Assembly (NCBI GenBank): GCA_950096985.1
Contig: CATNBA010000003.1
Location: 1 to 64,000, forward strand
Length of the DNA: 64,000 bases
Source: an uncultured Candidatus Melainabacteria bacterium
GTDB lineage: Bacteria; Cyanobacteriota; Vampirovibrionia; Gastranaerophilales; Gastranaerophilaceae
Direction: 5' to 3'
Shown here one piece after another: positions 53,935-63,027 of the stretch (positions are counted from its first letter, which is position 1; the number at the start of each line of letters is the position of its first letter). The notes beneath the pieces are model-generated. The model had not been told where the DNA came from. It saw nothing but the letters and a program-made list of their open reading frames with translations, and ran no database searches. The position numbers were made by a program, and so were the translations under genes.

Positions 53935-56400
53935 TCATTCTCTAAAACTTATTTCTGCGTATGTTTTTTGAAGTTTTGCGCGTACATTTGACATCTGGCG
54001 TTCGATAACTTCATCTGTCAATGTAGCATTTTCGTCCTGCATTTTTATGCGGAATGCAAGACTTTTGAACCCTTTTTCAATATTTTCACCCTGATAAACA
54101 TCAAAAACTTCACTACCTTTAAAGATGTTTTGCTGTACTGAACCTTTAATAACTTTTTGGATATCATCAAAAGTTACGTCATCGTTGATTACGAATGCAA
54201 GGTCTCGACGAACTTCAGGGAATTGAGCAAGTTTTTTATATCTTGGTGTATGTTCTTTAATGATTTCTAACAGAGCATCCAAATCAATTTCGAACATAAA
54301 TACATCTTGACCTTTGATTTTCATTTTGTCTTTTAAAATCGGATGAATTTGACCGAAATATCCGATGCATGTAAGGTTTTTGCCTAAAATATTAACTTTT
54401 GCGCTTCGGTATGGATGCATATAGTCAACATCTTCGCAAGGTGTAAGTTTAATTCTCTTTGTAACATCAAGTTCATTGAACAGATTTTCGATAATTCCTT
54501 TTAAAGTATAGAAATCTGTTTGAGTTTTAACCTGCCATTTTGAATTTTCAATATCGCCTGTTAAAACACCTGCAAGAACTCTTCTTTCAGCAACACCTGC
54601 TGATTTTTCATTGGCTTCGGCAACTTTGTTATAAGTTGTACCAATTTCGTAAGCCCAGAAGTTTTTCTGTCCATTGTCATAGTTGTATTTTAAGCAGTTT
54701 AAAATTGAACCTGACATATTTTCTCTGAGCATTGTGCATTCTTCACTGGCTGAATTTAGAACTTTAACGGCTTTTGTTTCATCAAACGGAACCAAATATT
54801 TTTCCATCATGGGTTTGCCCACAAGCGAATTTGTAATGATTTCATTTAAACCGGAAGACAGCATTAAGTTATGAACTTTTTTAATAACTTTTTCTTCTAG
54901 TGAAATTGTTGCCGTTTCACTTTTGCTTGGTAGTGTCGGAGTAATTTTATCATAACCGTTAATTCTTGAGATTTCTTCGATAAGGTCGATTTCGCGAGTT
55001 ACGTCACCGCTTCTGAATGAAGGAACTAAAAATTTTGCAGCCAGTTCGTTGCCGCCAAGCTTTTCAAATCCAAGGTTTTCCAAAATTGAAACACATTTTT
55101 CGGGAGCGATTTCACATCCTAAAATTCTTTTAATCTGTGCATATCGGAGTGTAATTTCAATCGGTTCAAGTTTATTAATACCTGTTTCTACAACCCCCTC
55201 GATTTTTGCATCAGCAAGTTCTACAAGCAATTGCATTGCACGCATCAAAGCCGGTTTGATTGCTTCAATATCAATTCCGCGTTCAAATCTTGAGCAGGCT
55301 TCGCTTTTGTAGCCGACACTTCTTGAACTTTTTCTGTTACTTTGGGGAGTGAAATATGCAGCTTCAAGTGCAATATTTTTCGTATTGTTATCAATTTCTG
55401 AGTTTTCACCGCCAAATACGCCGGCGAGACAAACTCCATTTTCTCTGTCAGCAATAAGTACGCTGTCAGTTGTAAGCGTGCGTTCTACACTGTCAAGAGT
55501 AACGATTTTTTCGCCTTCTTTTGCTCGTCTTACACAAATATAACCGTCAAGTTTGTCTAAATCAAACGCGTGGAAAGGTGTTCCATATTCAAGCATTACA
55601 TAGTTTGTAATATCCACTACGTTATTAATCGCCCGAACACCTGATGCTGTAAGTCTTTTTTGCATCCAATCCGGTGAAGGCTTGATTTTGATATCTTTTA
55701 ATATACCTAAAGAATAATATTTGCAAACATCTTCGTCTATAATTTCAACCTTAAAACTATCTGTAGATAAATCTCTTGTACATTCAAGAGGAGAGAATTT
55801 CAGCGGTCTGTCAAGGATTGCGCTCAATTCTCTTGCAACTCCGATAACAGACATCTGATCGCCTCTGTTTGCTGTTGGTGCGACATTTAGGACGTAATCT
55901 TTGTCAAATCCCAGAACATCTTCAACATTTTCACCGATTTGAACATCAGGGAAAATTCTGTTAAGGATTAAAATGCCATCTTCTTCTTGATATCCGCGTT
56001 CTGATACTCCTAGCTCATCGGCAGAGCAAAGCATTCCCTGAGATTCAACTCCGCGAATAACAGCAGGTGTCAATGTAAACATTTCGCCGGATTTTCTGTC
56101 TAAAACTTGTGAACCGACTTGTGCGTAAGGAATAATTTGACCTTCCGCAATATTTTGTGCACCGCATACAACGGTTTTTAATCCGTCTTTTGTATTAACG
56201 GTTACAAGGTGAAGTCTGTCAGAATTGGGGTGATTGTCGATTTTTTCGATTTTAACTGTTTGAATATTAGTAAATTTTGGTTTTACTTCTTCAATTTCTT
56301 CAACTTCCAGCCCGCTCATAGTAAGTTCGTGAGCGATTTGTTTAACGTCTATATCTGATATGTCTACAAATTCATTTAACCAGTTTAGTGATACCTGCAT
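53935..56400 (-). CDS. pheT: Phenylalanyl-tRNA synthetase beta subunit
   Basis: The 821-residue protein has an N-terminal tRNA-binding domain (GAQNIAEGQIIPYAQVGS), B3/B4 editing modules, the B5 domain, the catalytic-like core and a C-terminal ferredoxin-like anticodon-binding domain (FPEVRRDLAFVINDDVTF). It needs PheS, whose gene is not adjacent here. It has no upstream neighbour on the same strand, so promoter and start lie in the gap shared with the nrdD riboswitch. Confidence 0.96.
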   Translation of the reverse strand: MQVSLNWLNEFVDISDIDVKQIAHELTMSGLEVEEIEEVKPKFTNIQTVKIEKIDNHPNSDRLHLVTVNTKDGLKTVVCGAQNIAEGQIIPYAQVGSQVLDRKSGEMFTLTPAVIRGVESQGMLCSADELGVSERGYQEEDGILILNRIFPDVQIGENVEDVLGFDKDYVLNVAPTANRGDQMSVIGVARELSAILDRPLKFSPLECTRDLSTDSFKVEIIDEDVCKYYSLGILKDIKIKPSPDWMQKRLTASGVRAINNVVDITNYVMLEYGTPFHAFDLDKLDGYICVRRAKEGEKIVTLDSVERTLTTDSVLIADRENGVCLAGVFGGENSEIDNNTKNIALEAAYFTPQSNRKSSRSVGYKSEACSRFERGIDIEAIKPALMRAMQLLVELADAKIEGVVETGINKLEPIEITLRYAQIKRILGCEIAPEKCVSILENLGFEKLGGNELAAKFLVPSFRSGDVTREIDLIEEISRINGYDKITPTLPSKSETATISLEEKVIKKVHNLMLSSGLNEIITNSLVGKPMMEKYLVPFDETKAVKVLNSASEECTMLRENMSGSILNCLKYNYDNGQKNFWAYEIGTTYNKVAEANEKSAGVAERRVLAGVLTGDIENSKWQVKTQTDFYTLKGIIENLFNELDVTKRIKLTPCEDVDYMHPYRSAKVNILGKNLTCIGYFGQIHPILKDKMKIKGQDVFMFEIDLDALLEIIKEHTPRYKKLAQFPEVRRDLAFVINDDVTFDDIQKVIKGSVQQNIFKGSEVFDVYQGENIEKGFKSLAFRIKMQDENATLTDEVIERQMSNVRAKLQKTYAEISFRE

Positions 56401-56447
56401 TATTTATACCTCTTTCTCTGTAAACATTTTATAACAAAATAAATTTA

Positions 56448-56476
56448 TTGACAAATATGAAAATAAATTATAAAAT
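56448..56476 (+). promoter_or_regulatory. Promoter of nrdDG
   Basis: TTGACA (56448-56453) and TAAAAT (56471-56476) are 17 nt apart. The riboswitch begins soon after. Confidence 0.75.
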
Positions 56477-56483
56477 AAAAAAT

Positions 56484-56604
56484 ACTTTCAATAAGGAAAG
56501 CATGGGTGAAAATCCCACACTGGACCGCAACCGTGATCTTAAACTAAGAAAGTCGGAATGCTTATTGGAATTAATGTTACCACGGAAATCTGGGAGATTT
56601 TTTT
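56484..56604 (+). promoter_or_regulatory. Cobalamin riboswitch upstream of nrdD
   Basis: GGAAAGCATGGGTGAAAA, TCCCACACTGGACCGCAA and AGTCGGAATGC are conserved cobalamin-riboswitch blocks. CCGTG (56531-56535) in the core can pair with CACGG (56581-56585) as the kissing interaction. An AAATCT-GGG-AGATTT hairpin with four further T directly precedes the nrdD ATG and contains its GGGAG ribosome site, so it could block translation or stop transcription when B12 binds. Confidence 0.92.
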
Positions 56605-58455
56605 ATGAAAAACACTATTTTGCACGACAACAAAGTTGTCAATTTGGACTCAGCGAAATTAAGCTTTATGTCCAATTCTTTGGCATCCGATAAAGATGCT
56701 AACATCAATCTTGTAGAGGGGTATTTGAAACAGCTTGACTGGAAAGTGAACGAAAATTCAAATATGTCTTATTCAATTCAAGGGCTGAATAACTACATTG
56801 CATCAGAAATCAGCAAGCAATATTGGTTGAACAAAATTTATCCGACAGAAATTAAAACTGCTCATGTAAATGGGGACATTCATATACATGATTTAAACAT
56901 TATTTCTGTATATTGTGTAGGATGGGATTTAAAAGATTTATTAACAGAGGGATTTACAGGTGTAAAAGGCAAAGTTGAAAGTGCACCTGCAAGACATTTC
57001 AGAACTGCTTTGGGGCAGGTTGTAAACTTTATGTATACAATGCAGGGAGAAGCAGCAGGGGCTCAGGCTTTCTCAAACTTTGATACACTTCTTGCACCAT
57101 TTATAAAATACGATAATTTGGATTATGCTCAGGTAAAACAGGCAGTACAAGAATTTGTATTTAACATGAATGTGCCGACACGTGTAGGTTTCCAAACTCC
57201 GTTTACCAATATTACAATGGATTTAACAGTGCCGTCTTATTATGCAGACCAGTCTGTTATAATCGGCGGAGAATATATGGAAGAAACTTATAAAGAGTTT
57301 CAAAATGAAATGGATATGCTGAATAAAGCGTTTTTTGAAGTTATGATGGAAGGCGATAATTCGGGCAGAGTGTTTACATTCCCTATCCCGACTTATAATA
57401 TTACGAAAGATTTTGACTGGGATAATAAAAATATCGAAGGTCTTTGGGAAATGTCTGCTAAATACGGCATTCCATATTTCTCAAACTTTATTAATTCTGA
57501 TATGTCACCTGAAGATGCGCGTTCTATGTGCTGTCGTTTGAGAATTGACAACAGAGAACTGGAATACAGAGGAGGCGGATTATTTGGCTCAAATCCTCTG
57601 ACAGGTTCTGTTGGTGTTGTAACAATTAACCTTCCGAAGATTGCCGAAACTTGTGAAACTAAAGGGGAGTTCCTGCAAAAACTTGCCGAAAAAATGGAAC
57701 TTGCAAAAGAAAGTTTGGAGATTAAGCGTAAGTTATTAGAAGATTTGACCGACAAAAACCTATACCCGTATACAAAATTTTATTTACGAGATATCAAATC
57801 CCGTTTTGGTGTCTACTGGAAAAATCATTTCTCAACAATTGGTCTAATTGGAATGAATGAAGCTTGTTTGAACCTTTTGAGAGATGGTATTGGAAGTTTT
57901 AGAGGCAAACAATTTGCAATTGAAGTTATGGATTTTATGAGAGCAAAAATTGTTGCATTTCAGAAAGAAACTGGCAATAACTATAACCTTGAAGCAACTC
58001 CCGGGGAAGGAACTTCTTACAGGCTTGCAAAACTTGATAAGCAAAAATATCCATACTATACAAATTCAACACAGCTGCCTGTAAATTATACTGATGATAT
58101 TTTTGAAGTTCTTGATCATCAAGACGATTTGCAGACTAAATATACAGGCGGAACTGTTGTTCATATTTATGCAGGTGAAAGAATTCAAAGTACTGAAACA
58201 ATGAAAAATCTTGTTAAAAAGATATGTAACGGTTATCATCTGCCGTATTTTACATTTTCACCGACATTCAGTACCTGTCCGAACCACGGTTACGTTGCAG
58301 GTGAACATTTTACCTGTCCCGAATGTGGAGAGGAATGTGAGGTTTATTCACGGGTTGTGGGGTATATAAGACCTGTTCAGCAGTGGAATAAAGGTAAGAA
58401 AAAAGAGTTTAAAGACAGAACTGAATTTAAAATAGGAGAATGTCAATGCAGATAG
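56605..58455 (+). CDS. nrdD: Anaerobic (class III) ribonucleoside-triphosphate reductase
   Basis: The 616-residue enzyme makes dNTPs without oxygen using a glycyl radical. The radical loop reads SRVVGYIRPVQQW near the C-terminus, preceded by a four-Cys zinc site (CPNHGY ... CPECGEEC). ARHFRTALGQVVNFMYTMQG and MCCRLRID are typical of NrdD. No N-terminal ATP-cone is visible, so overall allosteric ATP/dATP control may be absent. The riboswitch suggests that the gene is used when B12 is short, implying a B12-dependent reductase elsewhere. It overlaps nrdG by 10 nt. Confidence 0.96.
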   Translation: MKNTILHDNKVVNLDSAKLSFMSNSLASDKDANINLVEGYLKQLDWKVNENSNMSYSIQGLNNYIASEISKQYWLNKIYPTEIKTAHVNGDIHIHDLNIISVYCVGWDLKDLLTEGFTGVKGKVESAPARHFRTALGQVVNFMYTMQGEAAGAQAFSNFDTLLAPFIKYDNLDYAQVKQAVQEFVFNMNVPTRVGFQTPFTNITMDLTVPSYYADQSVIIGGEYMEETYKEFQNEMDMLNKAFFEVMMEGDNSGRVFTFPIPTYNITKDFDWDNKNIEGLWEMSAKYGIPYFSNFINSDMSPEDARSMCCRLRIDNRELEYRGGGLFGSNPLTGSVGVVTINLPKIAETCETKGEFLQKLAEKMELAKESLEIKRKLLEDLTDKNLYPYTKFYLRDIKSRFGVYWKNHFSTIGLIGMNEACLNLLRDGIGSFRGKQFAIEVMDFMRAKIVAFQKETGNNYNLEATPGEGTSYRLAKLDKQKYPYYTNSTQLPVNYTDDIFEVLDHQDDLQTKYTGGTVVHIYAGERIQSTETMKNLVKKICNGYHLPYFTFSPTFSTCPNHGYVAGEHFTCPECGEECEVYSRVVGYIRPVQQWNKGKKKEFKDRTEFKIGECQCR

Positions 58456-59120
58456 GCGGAGTTCAAAAAACTTCTCTGCTTGATTTCCCCGATAAAATCA
58501 GTGCAATTGTTTTTACTCAAGGCTGTAATTTCAGATGCGGGTATTGCCATAACCCCGAACTGATAGTATTAAGAAATGAGCCGTCTGATGACGGCTTTTT
58601 CGAATTTCTTGAAACGCGCAAAGGAAAGCTTGACGGAGTTGTGATTACAGGCGGTGAGCCATGTTTGCAAAAGGACTTGATAGATTTTATCAAGCGGATT
58701 AAAGAGATGGGTTTTTTAGTAAAACTTGATACAAACGGCTCTTTCCCTGAAGTTTTGGAACAAGCTTTATCGTATATTGATTATGTCGCAATGGACATAA
58801 AAGCTCCTGTCGAGAAATATTCTGATATTGTGCGGGTTAAAATAAATCCCGATAAAATCCGTGAAAGTATTTCACTGATTATGAAAAGCGGAGTTGATTA
58901 TGAGTTTAGAACTACGGTTGTAAGATCTCAGCTTTCTTATGGGGATTTTGAAAAAATCGGAGTAATGATTAAAGGTGCAAAAAGATATTATCTGCAAAAA
59001 TTTGTTCCGTCCATAACGCTTGATGAGAATATGATGAAAGAAACAACATATTCAAATGCGGAGTTTGAGGCAATAAAAGATATTTTGAGTGAGTATATTG
59101 ATAACGTGGTTATAAGGTAA
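58446..59120 (+). CDS. nrdG: Anaerobic ribonucleotide reductase-activating protein
   Basis: The 224-residue radical-SAM protein has FTQGCNFRCGYCHNPEL (CX3CX2C) and VVITGGEPCLQKD. It generates the glycyl radical on NrdD. AGGAG lies 7 nt before ATG 58446; an ATG two codons earlier (58440) is too close to it. It is co-translated with nrdD. Confidence 0.93.
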   Translation: MQIGGVQKTSLLDFPDKISAIVFTQGCNFRCGYCHNPELIVLRNEPSDDGFFEFLETRKGKLDGVVITGGEPCLQKDLIDFIKRIKEMGFLVKLDTNGSFPEVLEQALSYIDYVAMDIKAPVEKYSDIVRVKINPDKIRESISLIMKSGVDYEFRTTVVRSQLSYGDFEKIGVMIKGAKRYYLQKFVPSITLDENMMKETTYSNAEFEAIKDILSEYIDNVVIR

Positions 59121-59154
59121 TAACTCTTTGCTCAAATTGTAATCATTTTTCAAA

Positions 59155-59739
59155 TCAGTTCGGCATGGCTACGTGCGTAGCACCCTGGCGGAAAATGCGT
59201 AACTCATTACCCATCACGCCAACAACCGTGGATTCCAAACCCTTGCAGGTATGACCGTAATCAGGGATTATTAAATCCGCAAGCCCTTGCATATTGTCTA
59301 TTGCCTGTTCATAAGTCTTTGCAGACGGCTGATGCGAAAGGTTTGCGCTAGTGGTTGCAAGAACGTGACCTTCTGCCGCTTCGCAAATCTGCCTAAAAAT
59401 CTCGTTATCGGGAACACGTATTCCTACGGTTTCCATGTTTGAAGTTATGTAATACGGCGTTTTTTCGCTTTTTTCCGTAACTATTGTCAAAGCTCCGGGA
59501 AAATGCTGTTTTATCAAGCGGCATCCGATTTCAGGGATTGGTTTAACATATTCAAGCAAGTGATAAATCTCGTTTGACATTAAAATCAAAGGCTTTTGCG
59601 CTTCGCGTTTTTTTATTTCATAGATTTTTTTGACAGCTTTCTCTGATGTGGGTAGACATCCCAAACCCCATACAGTGTCTGTAACAAAAGCAATCACGCC
59701 GTCATTATTTAATACTTTTCTTATTTCATCTTTGTTCAT
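59155..59739 (-). CDS. tsaC: Threonylcarbamoyl-AMP synthase (TsaC/Sua5/YrdC family)
   Basis: The 194-residue protein has VIAFVTDTVWGLGC, EIKKREAQKPLILM, GALTIVTEK and ATTSANLSHQPSA of the YrdC fold. The enzyme makes threonylcarbamoyl-AMP for the t6A tRNA modification. Its last codons (GATHVAMPN, stop) lie in a 27-bp repeat shared with 53.3 kb, so the C-terminus was probably rewritten by that repeat. It overlaps murJ by 4 nt. Confidence 0.92.
   Translation of the reverse strand: MNKDEIRKVLNNDGVIAFVTDTVWGLGCLPTSEKAVKKIYEIKKREAQKPLILMSNEIYHLLEYVKPIPEIGCRLIKQHFPGALTIVTEKSEKTPYYITSNMETVGIRVPDNEIFRQICEAAEGHVLATTSANLSHQPSAKTYEQAIDNMQGLADLIIPDYGHTCKGLESTVVGVMGNELRIFRQGATHVAMPN
59158..59184 (-). repeat. 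Partial repeat forming the end of the tsaC-like gene
   Basis: This copy matches 53264-53290 in 24 of 27 positions and supplies eight or nine C-terminal codons. It contains GGCTACGTGCGTAGC, an inverted repeat. Confidence 0.65.
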
Positions 59740-61313
59740 TTGATAATCCTATTTTTTAATTCCTGTGCGTATTCCATCCTAAATAATAAATTGAGTGCGG
59801 TGTAAACCGCAAAGCAAACAACTGCAACAGTTGATATTTTGCATAATTCAAACGCATATTTCGGAAGTTCGACAAATTTGTCGAATCCGAATGCAGTGCC
59901 AAAACAAATACACAGCGTAATTCCGCCTGCAATACACATTTTAAATAAGTTTGTGAAAAGGCTTTTATAGTCCATTCTGACTTTTTTGTAAATCAAAGCC
60001 CCCAATACTAAAGCATTAAATAAGGTTACAAGCGAAGTCGAAAGAGTAATCCCGCCAATTCCCATACCGAGTTTTGTTATAAAAATTACGTTCAATAAAT
60101 ATTTTAAAACGATTGATGAAAATGCTACAACAAACGGAGTTTTGGAGTCATTAAACGAATAATAAACCCTTGTTATGCTGTCTCTGAACACATAAGGCAG
60201 AATTGAAACAGACAAAAACCATAAAGCCTCTGTTACCATAAATGTCGCGGTTTTATCGAATGCTCCGCGTTCAAATACTAATCGCACAGCATCATACCCG
60301 ACTGTCAAAATGCCGATGATTATAGGTATTCCTATAAAAAACAGAACTCCTACACCTTTGTTAAAGTAATTTTTAATTCCTTCTAAATCCTTATCAGCAA
60401 CTAATCTTGAAAAAATAGGGAAAAGAGGAACTAGAAAGGCTGTTACAAGAATTCCGACAGGGAACTGAAAAACTCTGTTTGCATAACCAATTGCAGTCCA
60501 CGCTCCTTCTGATATTGATGATGTGAAAAACATATCAACATAAATATGGATTTGTCCGACGGTTGAACTTAAAACTGCAGGAAAGAGGAGCTCTGTAATC
60601 TCTTTAAAATTCGGATTATTCACGAAATTGAAATTCGGCTTCCATAAAAATCCGAGTTTCCTGACATTCGGATACTGGATTACAAGTTGTAATATTGCAC
60701 CGATTGTAGTTGCCCAGGCTAGTGCGTACCCTTTTTGGTCATCAGGTACAGCCATTACAATTCCGATAATTGCCGCGCTCATAATAATAGGTGATAAATT
60801 AGGCAGCATAAACTGTTTATAAATAATTAAAATGCCGTAATAAATACCGACAATACCGCCGATTACTAAAAGCGGTGTCATTATTTTTAGATGTTCTGCC
60901 GCTAACGTAATCATTTCAGCAGACCCGCTTGAGATAATTAATTCCATTATCGGTTTTGCAAACACAAACATTAAGCCTGACAGTAAAAGAAAGAAAATTG
61001 TTGTTGCAGTCATAAATGTAGAATATAATTTATTTACGCATTCCTGTGGTTTTTCCCCTAGATTAGGGATGAGTTTTGAAAATACTGCAACTGTTGCGCT
61101 GTGAAAAGGTCCGCCAACCCCGCCTAAAAGGATTAAAGAAAGCGATGGGATTTGATATGCGTAATAGTAAGCATCTGATACCATTGATGCACCGTAATAG
61201 TTAGCTATAATAATATCGCGCACAAATCCGATAAGCTTGCTCACAATAGTAACAACCGCAATAATCCATGCGGCTTTTAATACTGATGTTGTTTTATCAT
61301 TCAATCCAGTCAT
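59736..61313 (-). CDS. murJ: Lipid II flippase MurJ
   Basis: The 525-residue protein has about 14 membrane segments and the MurJ start KAAWIIAVVTIVSKLIGFVRDIIIANYYG in pattern (residues 12-40), with GGVGGPFHSA and FPIFSRLVA further on. It flips lipid-linked peptidoglycan precursors across the inner membrane. It overlaps the upstream SpoIID-like gene by 17 nt and the tsaC-like gene by 4 nt, so cell-wall and tRNA genes share an operon. Confidence 0.94.
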   Translation of the reverse strand: MTGLNDKTTSVLKAAWIIAVVTIVSKLIGFVRDIIIANYYGASMVSDAYYYAYQIPSLSLILLGGVGGPFHSATVAVFSKLIPNLGEKPQECVNKLYSTFMTATTIFFLLLSGLMFVFAKPIMELIISSGSAEMITLAAEHLKIMTPLLVIGGIVGIYYGILIIYKQFMLPNLSPIIMSAAIIGIVMAVPDDQKGYALAWATTIGAILQLVIQYPNVRKLGFLWKPNFNFVNNPNFKEITELLFPAVLSSTVGQIHIYVDMFFTSSISEGAWTAIGYANRVFQFPVGILVTAFLVPLFPIFSRLVADKDLEGIKNYFNKGVGVLFFIGIPIIIGILTVGYDAVRLVFERGAFDKTATFMVTEALWFLSVSILPYVFRDSITRVYYSFNDSKTPFVVAFSSIVLKYLLNVIFITKLGMGIGGITLSTSLVTLFNALVLGALIYKKVRMDYKSLFTNLFKMCIAGGITLCICFGTAFGFDKFVELPKYAFELCKISTVAVVCFAVYTALNLLFRMEYAQELKNRIIK

Positions 61314-63027
61314 TGTCTCGTTTTTCTACCAGCTCCACATACAATCTTACACCCTTATTAAATGCGCTCGTTTCCAAATCGGGAGAGCTGAATTTAATGG
61401 TGTTTCTTCCAATTTTGATATGTTTTGAAATATCAATTTCCACATTCCGTTTATACCCAAAAAGGTCTTTGGGCATGTCAAACAATTGTTCTTTGCCGTT
61501 AATATCTACAATTAGCTTACTTACTCCAAATTTGTTATCAATAATTATTTTTGCTTGATTCTGCGGCGCGTAAAAGCTTTGTTCTGCAATGATTTGAGAT
61601 GCATTCGTTGATAGAATAACCGGTTTTGTAGCAAGTGTAACCCCTGAATAATAGTGTTGTAAGATTTTGTCATAGGACTTATGAAGTTCAGAGCCCATAA
61701 AACCTGCGCCGTATTGACTTAAACCGACACCGTGCCCGAAACCGCCGCCATAAGCGTAAACTCCGGTCAAATTGCCGTTTTCATCCAGAATATTATCAAA
61801 TACAACATTTGCACTTGGCAGTGCTTTGCCGTTATTTGTCATCAGACGACGTATTACAAGCTCTTTAAATACTTTATAGGTTTGAGAACGTGTAACAATT
61901 TCCATCTCAACGATTTTGCCCGAGTCTCCGCGTTTTAGCACCTTAATTTCAGCCAAATCATCAAGTTTATCACCTTTTTTGAATGCTGGTTTTATAAATC
62001 CAGTTGCTGATTGTGCTGGTAAAGTTGTTTCAAGTGTGTTTTTTAATTCCTCAGCCGTCCACTTTCGTTCCCATCTGAAATAAGGCGAACGGACATCATA
62101 AGCATCAGGCTTAGATTTGTAGTAAACACTTGCTTTTTCTTCCGTGTTTAAAGGTTCTTGACCTATAATATCAGGTTTTGCTTTTAGATAAGGCTTTTCT
62201 GACGATGGGAATGCTTTTGTTACCGGGTCTGAAAACGCATTGGAATAACTTTCTGTATAACCGCCTGCTGTTGATGAGTATTGTGCAAGAATTAAATCCC
62301 AATTGTAAATCGCAACAACCCCTTCTGTTTCTTTTACAGCCTGATTGGACAAAGGTTTTTCCGTATTTGCGCCGAAATAAACCTGACTTGCAACACTGTC
62401 TACTACATCGTAATTAGGAGATGCTTTGGTGCGAGGTGAAAGCACGTAATTTCTTGCAGCAACGCTTTGTGCTTTCAACGCTTCCAGCCCGAAAGAAACC
62501 GGCATTTCGTTGGGTACAACCCCTTTCAGATATTCCTCAACTTCAATCATATTAACAAGATTGAATGTATTGTCATTATTTTTTAAAAGTTCAAATGCAC
62601 CGTGATAAAGAGCTTGTTTGCCGGCACGTTTTAAACCTGTTACACCCAAAAGCCCGTAGTTGCTTGTAATCTGAACTGGTCCTGCGAGTTTTTCACTATA
62701 TTGCGGGCAGGATATGGTAAAATATCCGCCTTTATAAGTTATTCTGATACTCTGATTTGCACCGACATTTGCAACCAACATTTTATTATCATAAATTTGA
62801 GTGTCGCCAGTGCCAAAAATTGTTATGTCATTGTACTGATAAGTTCCGAAATTTGTTGTACCAATCCCGACACGAATAACTTCAGAGGTTGGATTTTCTC
62901 CTTTTACAACAGCCTGACGTGCCGCTGCAAGTGTAGTTTCAGGAATGTACGGAAGTATCTGACAGCATACAGGTAATGCTGTACACATTGCCAGTAACAA
63001 CAAATATATTTTTATTTTACTTCCCAA
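61297..63027 (-). CDS. SpoIID/LytB-domain exported protein, large form
   Basis: The 576-residue protein has a signal peptide (IKIYLLLLAMCTALPVCC). The SpoIID domain has VEEYLKGVVPNEMPVSFG, EALKAQSVAARNYVL, AQYSSTAGGYTES and GGFGHGVGLSQYGAGFMG (about residues 160-450). A further beta-rich C-terminal domain follows. Start appears to be TTG 63027 with AGAAGG 6 nt upstream, overlapping cysS by 16 nt. It precedes murJ, consistent with a wall-remodelling role. Confidence 0.88.
   Translation of the reverse strand: MGSKIKIYLLLLAMCTALPVCCQILPYIPETTLAAARQAVVKGENPTSEVIRVGIGTTNFGTYQYNDITIFGTGDTQIYDNKMLVANVGANQSIRITYKGGYFTISCPQYSEKLAGPVQITSNYGLLGVTGLKRAGKQALYHGAFELLKNNDNTFNLVNMIEVEEYLKGVVPNEMPVSFGLEALKAQSVAARNYVLSPRTKASPNYDVVDSVASQVYFGANTEKPLSNQAVKETEGVVAIYNWDLILAQYSSTAGGYTESYSNAFSDPVTKAFPSSEKPYLKAKPDIIGQEPLNTEEKASVYYKSKPDAYDVRSPYFRWERKWTAEELKNTLETTLPAQSATGFIKPAFKKGDKLDDLAEIKVLKRGDSGKIVEMEIVTRSQTYKVFKELVIRRLMTNNGKALPSANVVFDNILDENGNLTGVYAYGGGFGHGVGLSQYGAGFMGSELHKSYDKILQHYYSGVTLATKPVILSTNASQIIAEQSFYAPQNQAKIIIDNKFGVSKLIVDINGKEQLFDMPKDLFGYKRNVEIDISKHIKIGRNTIKFSSPDLETSAFNKGVRLYVELVEKRDNDWIE

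Noticed and set aside
56448..56693. Open frame across the nrdD leader
   Set aside because: It coincides with the cobalamin riboswitch and overlaps nrdD out of frame; no ribosome site.
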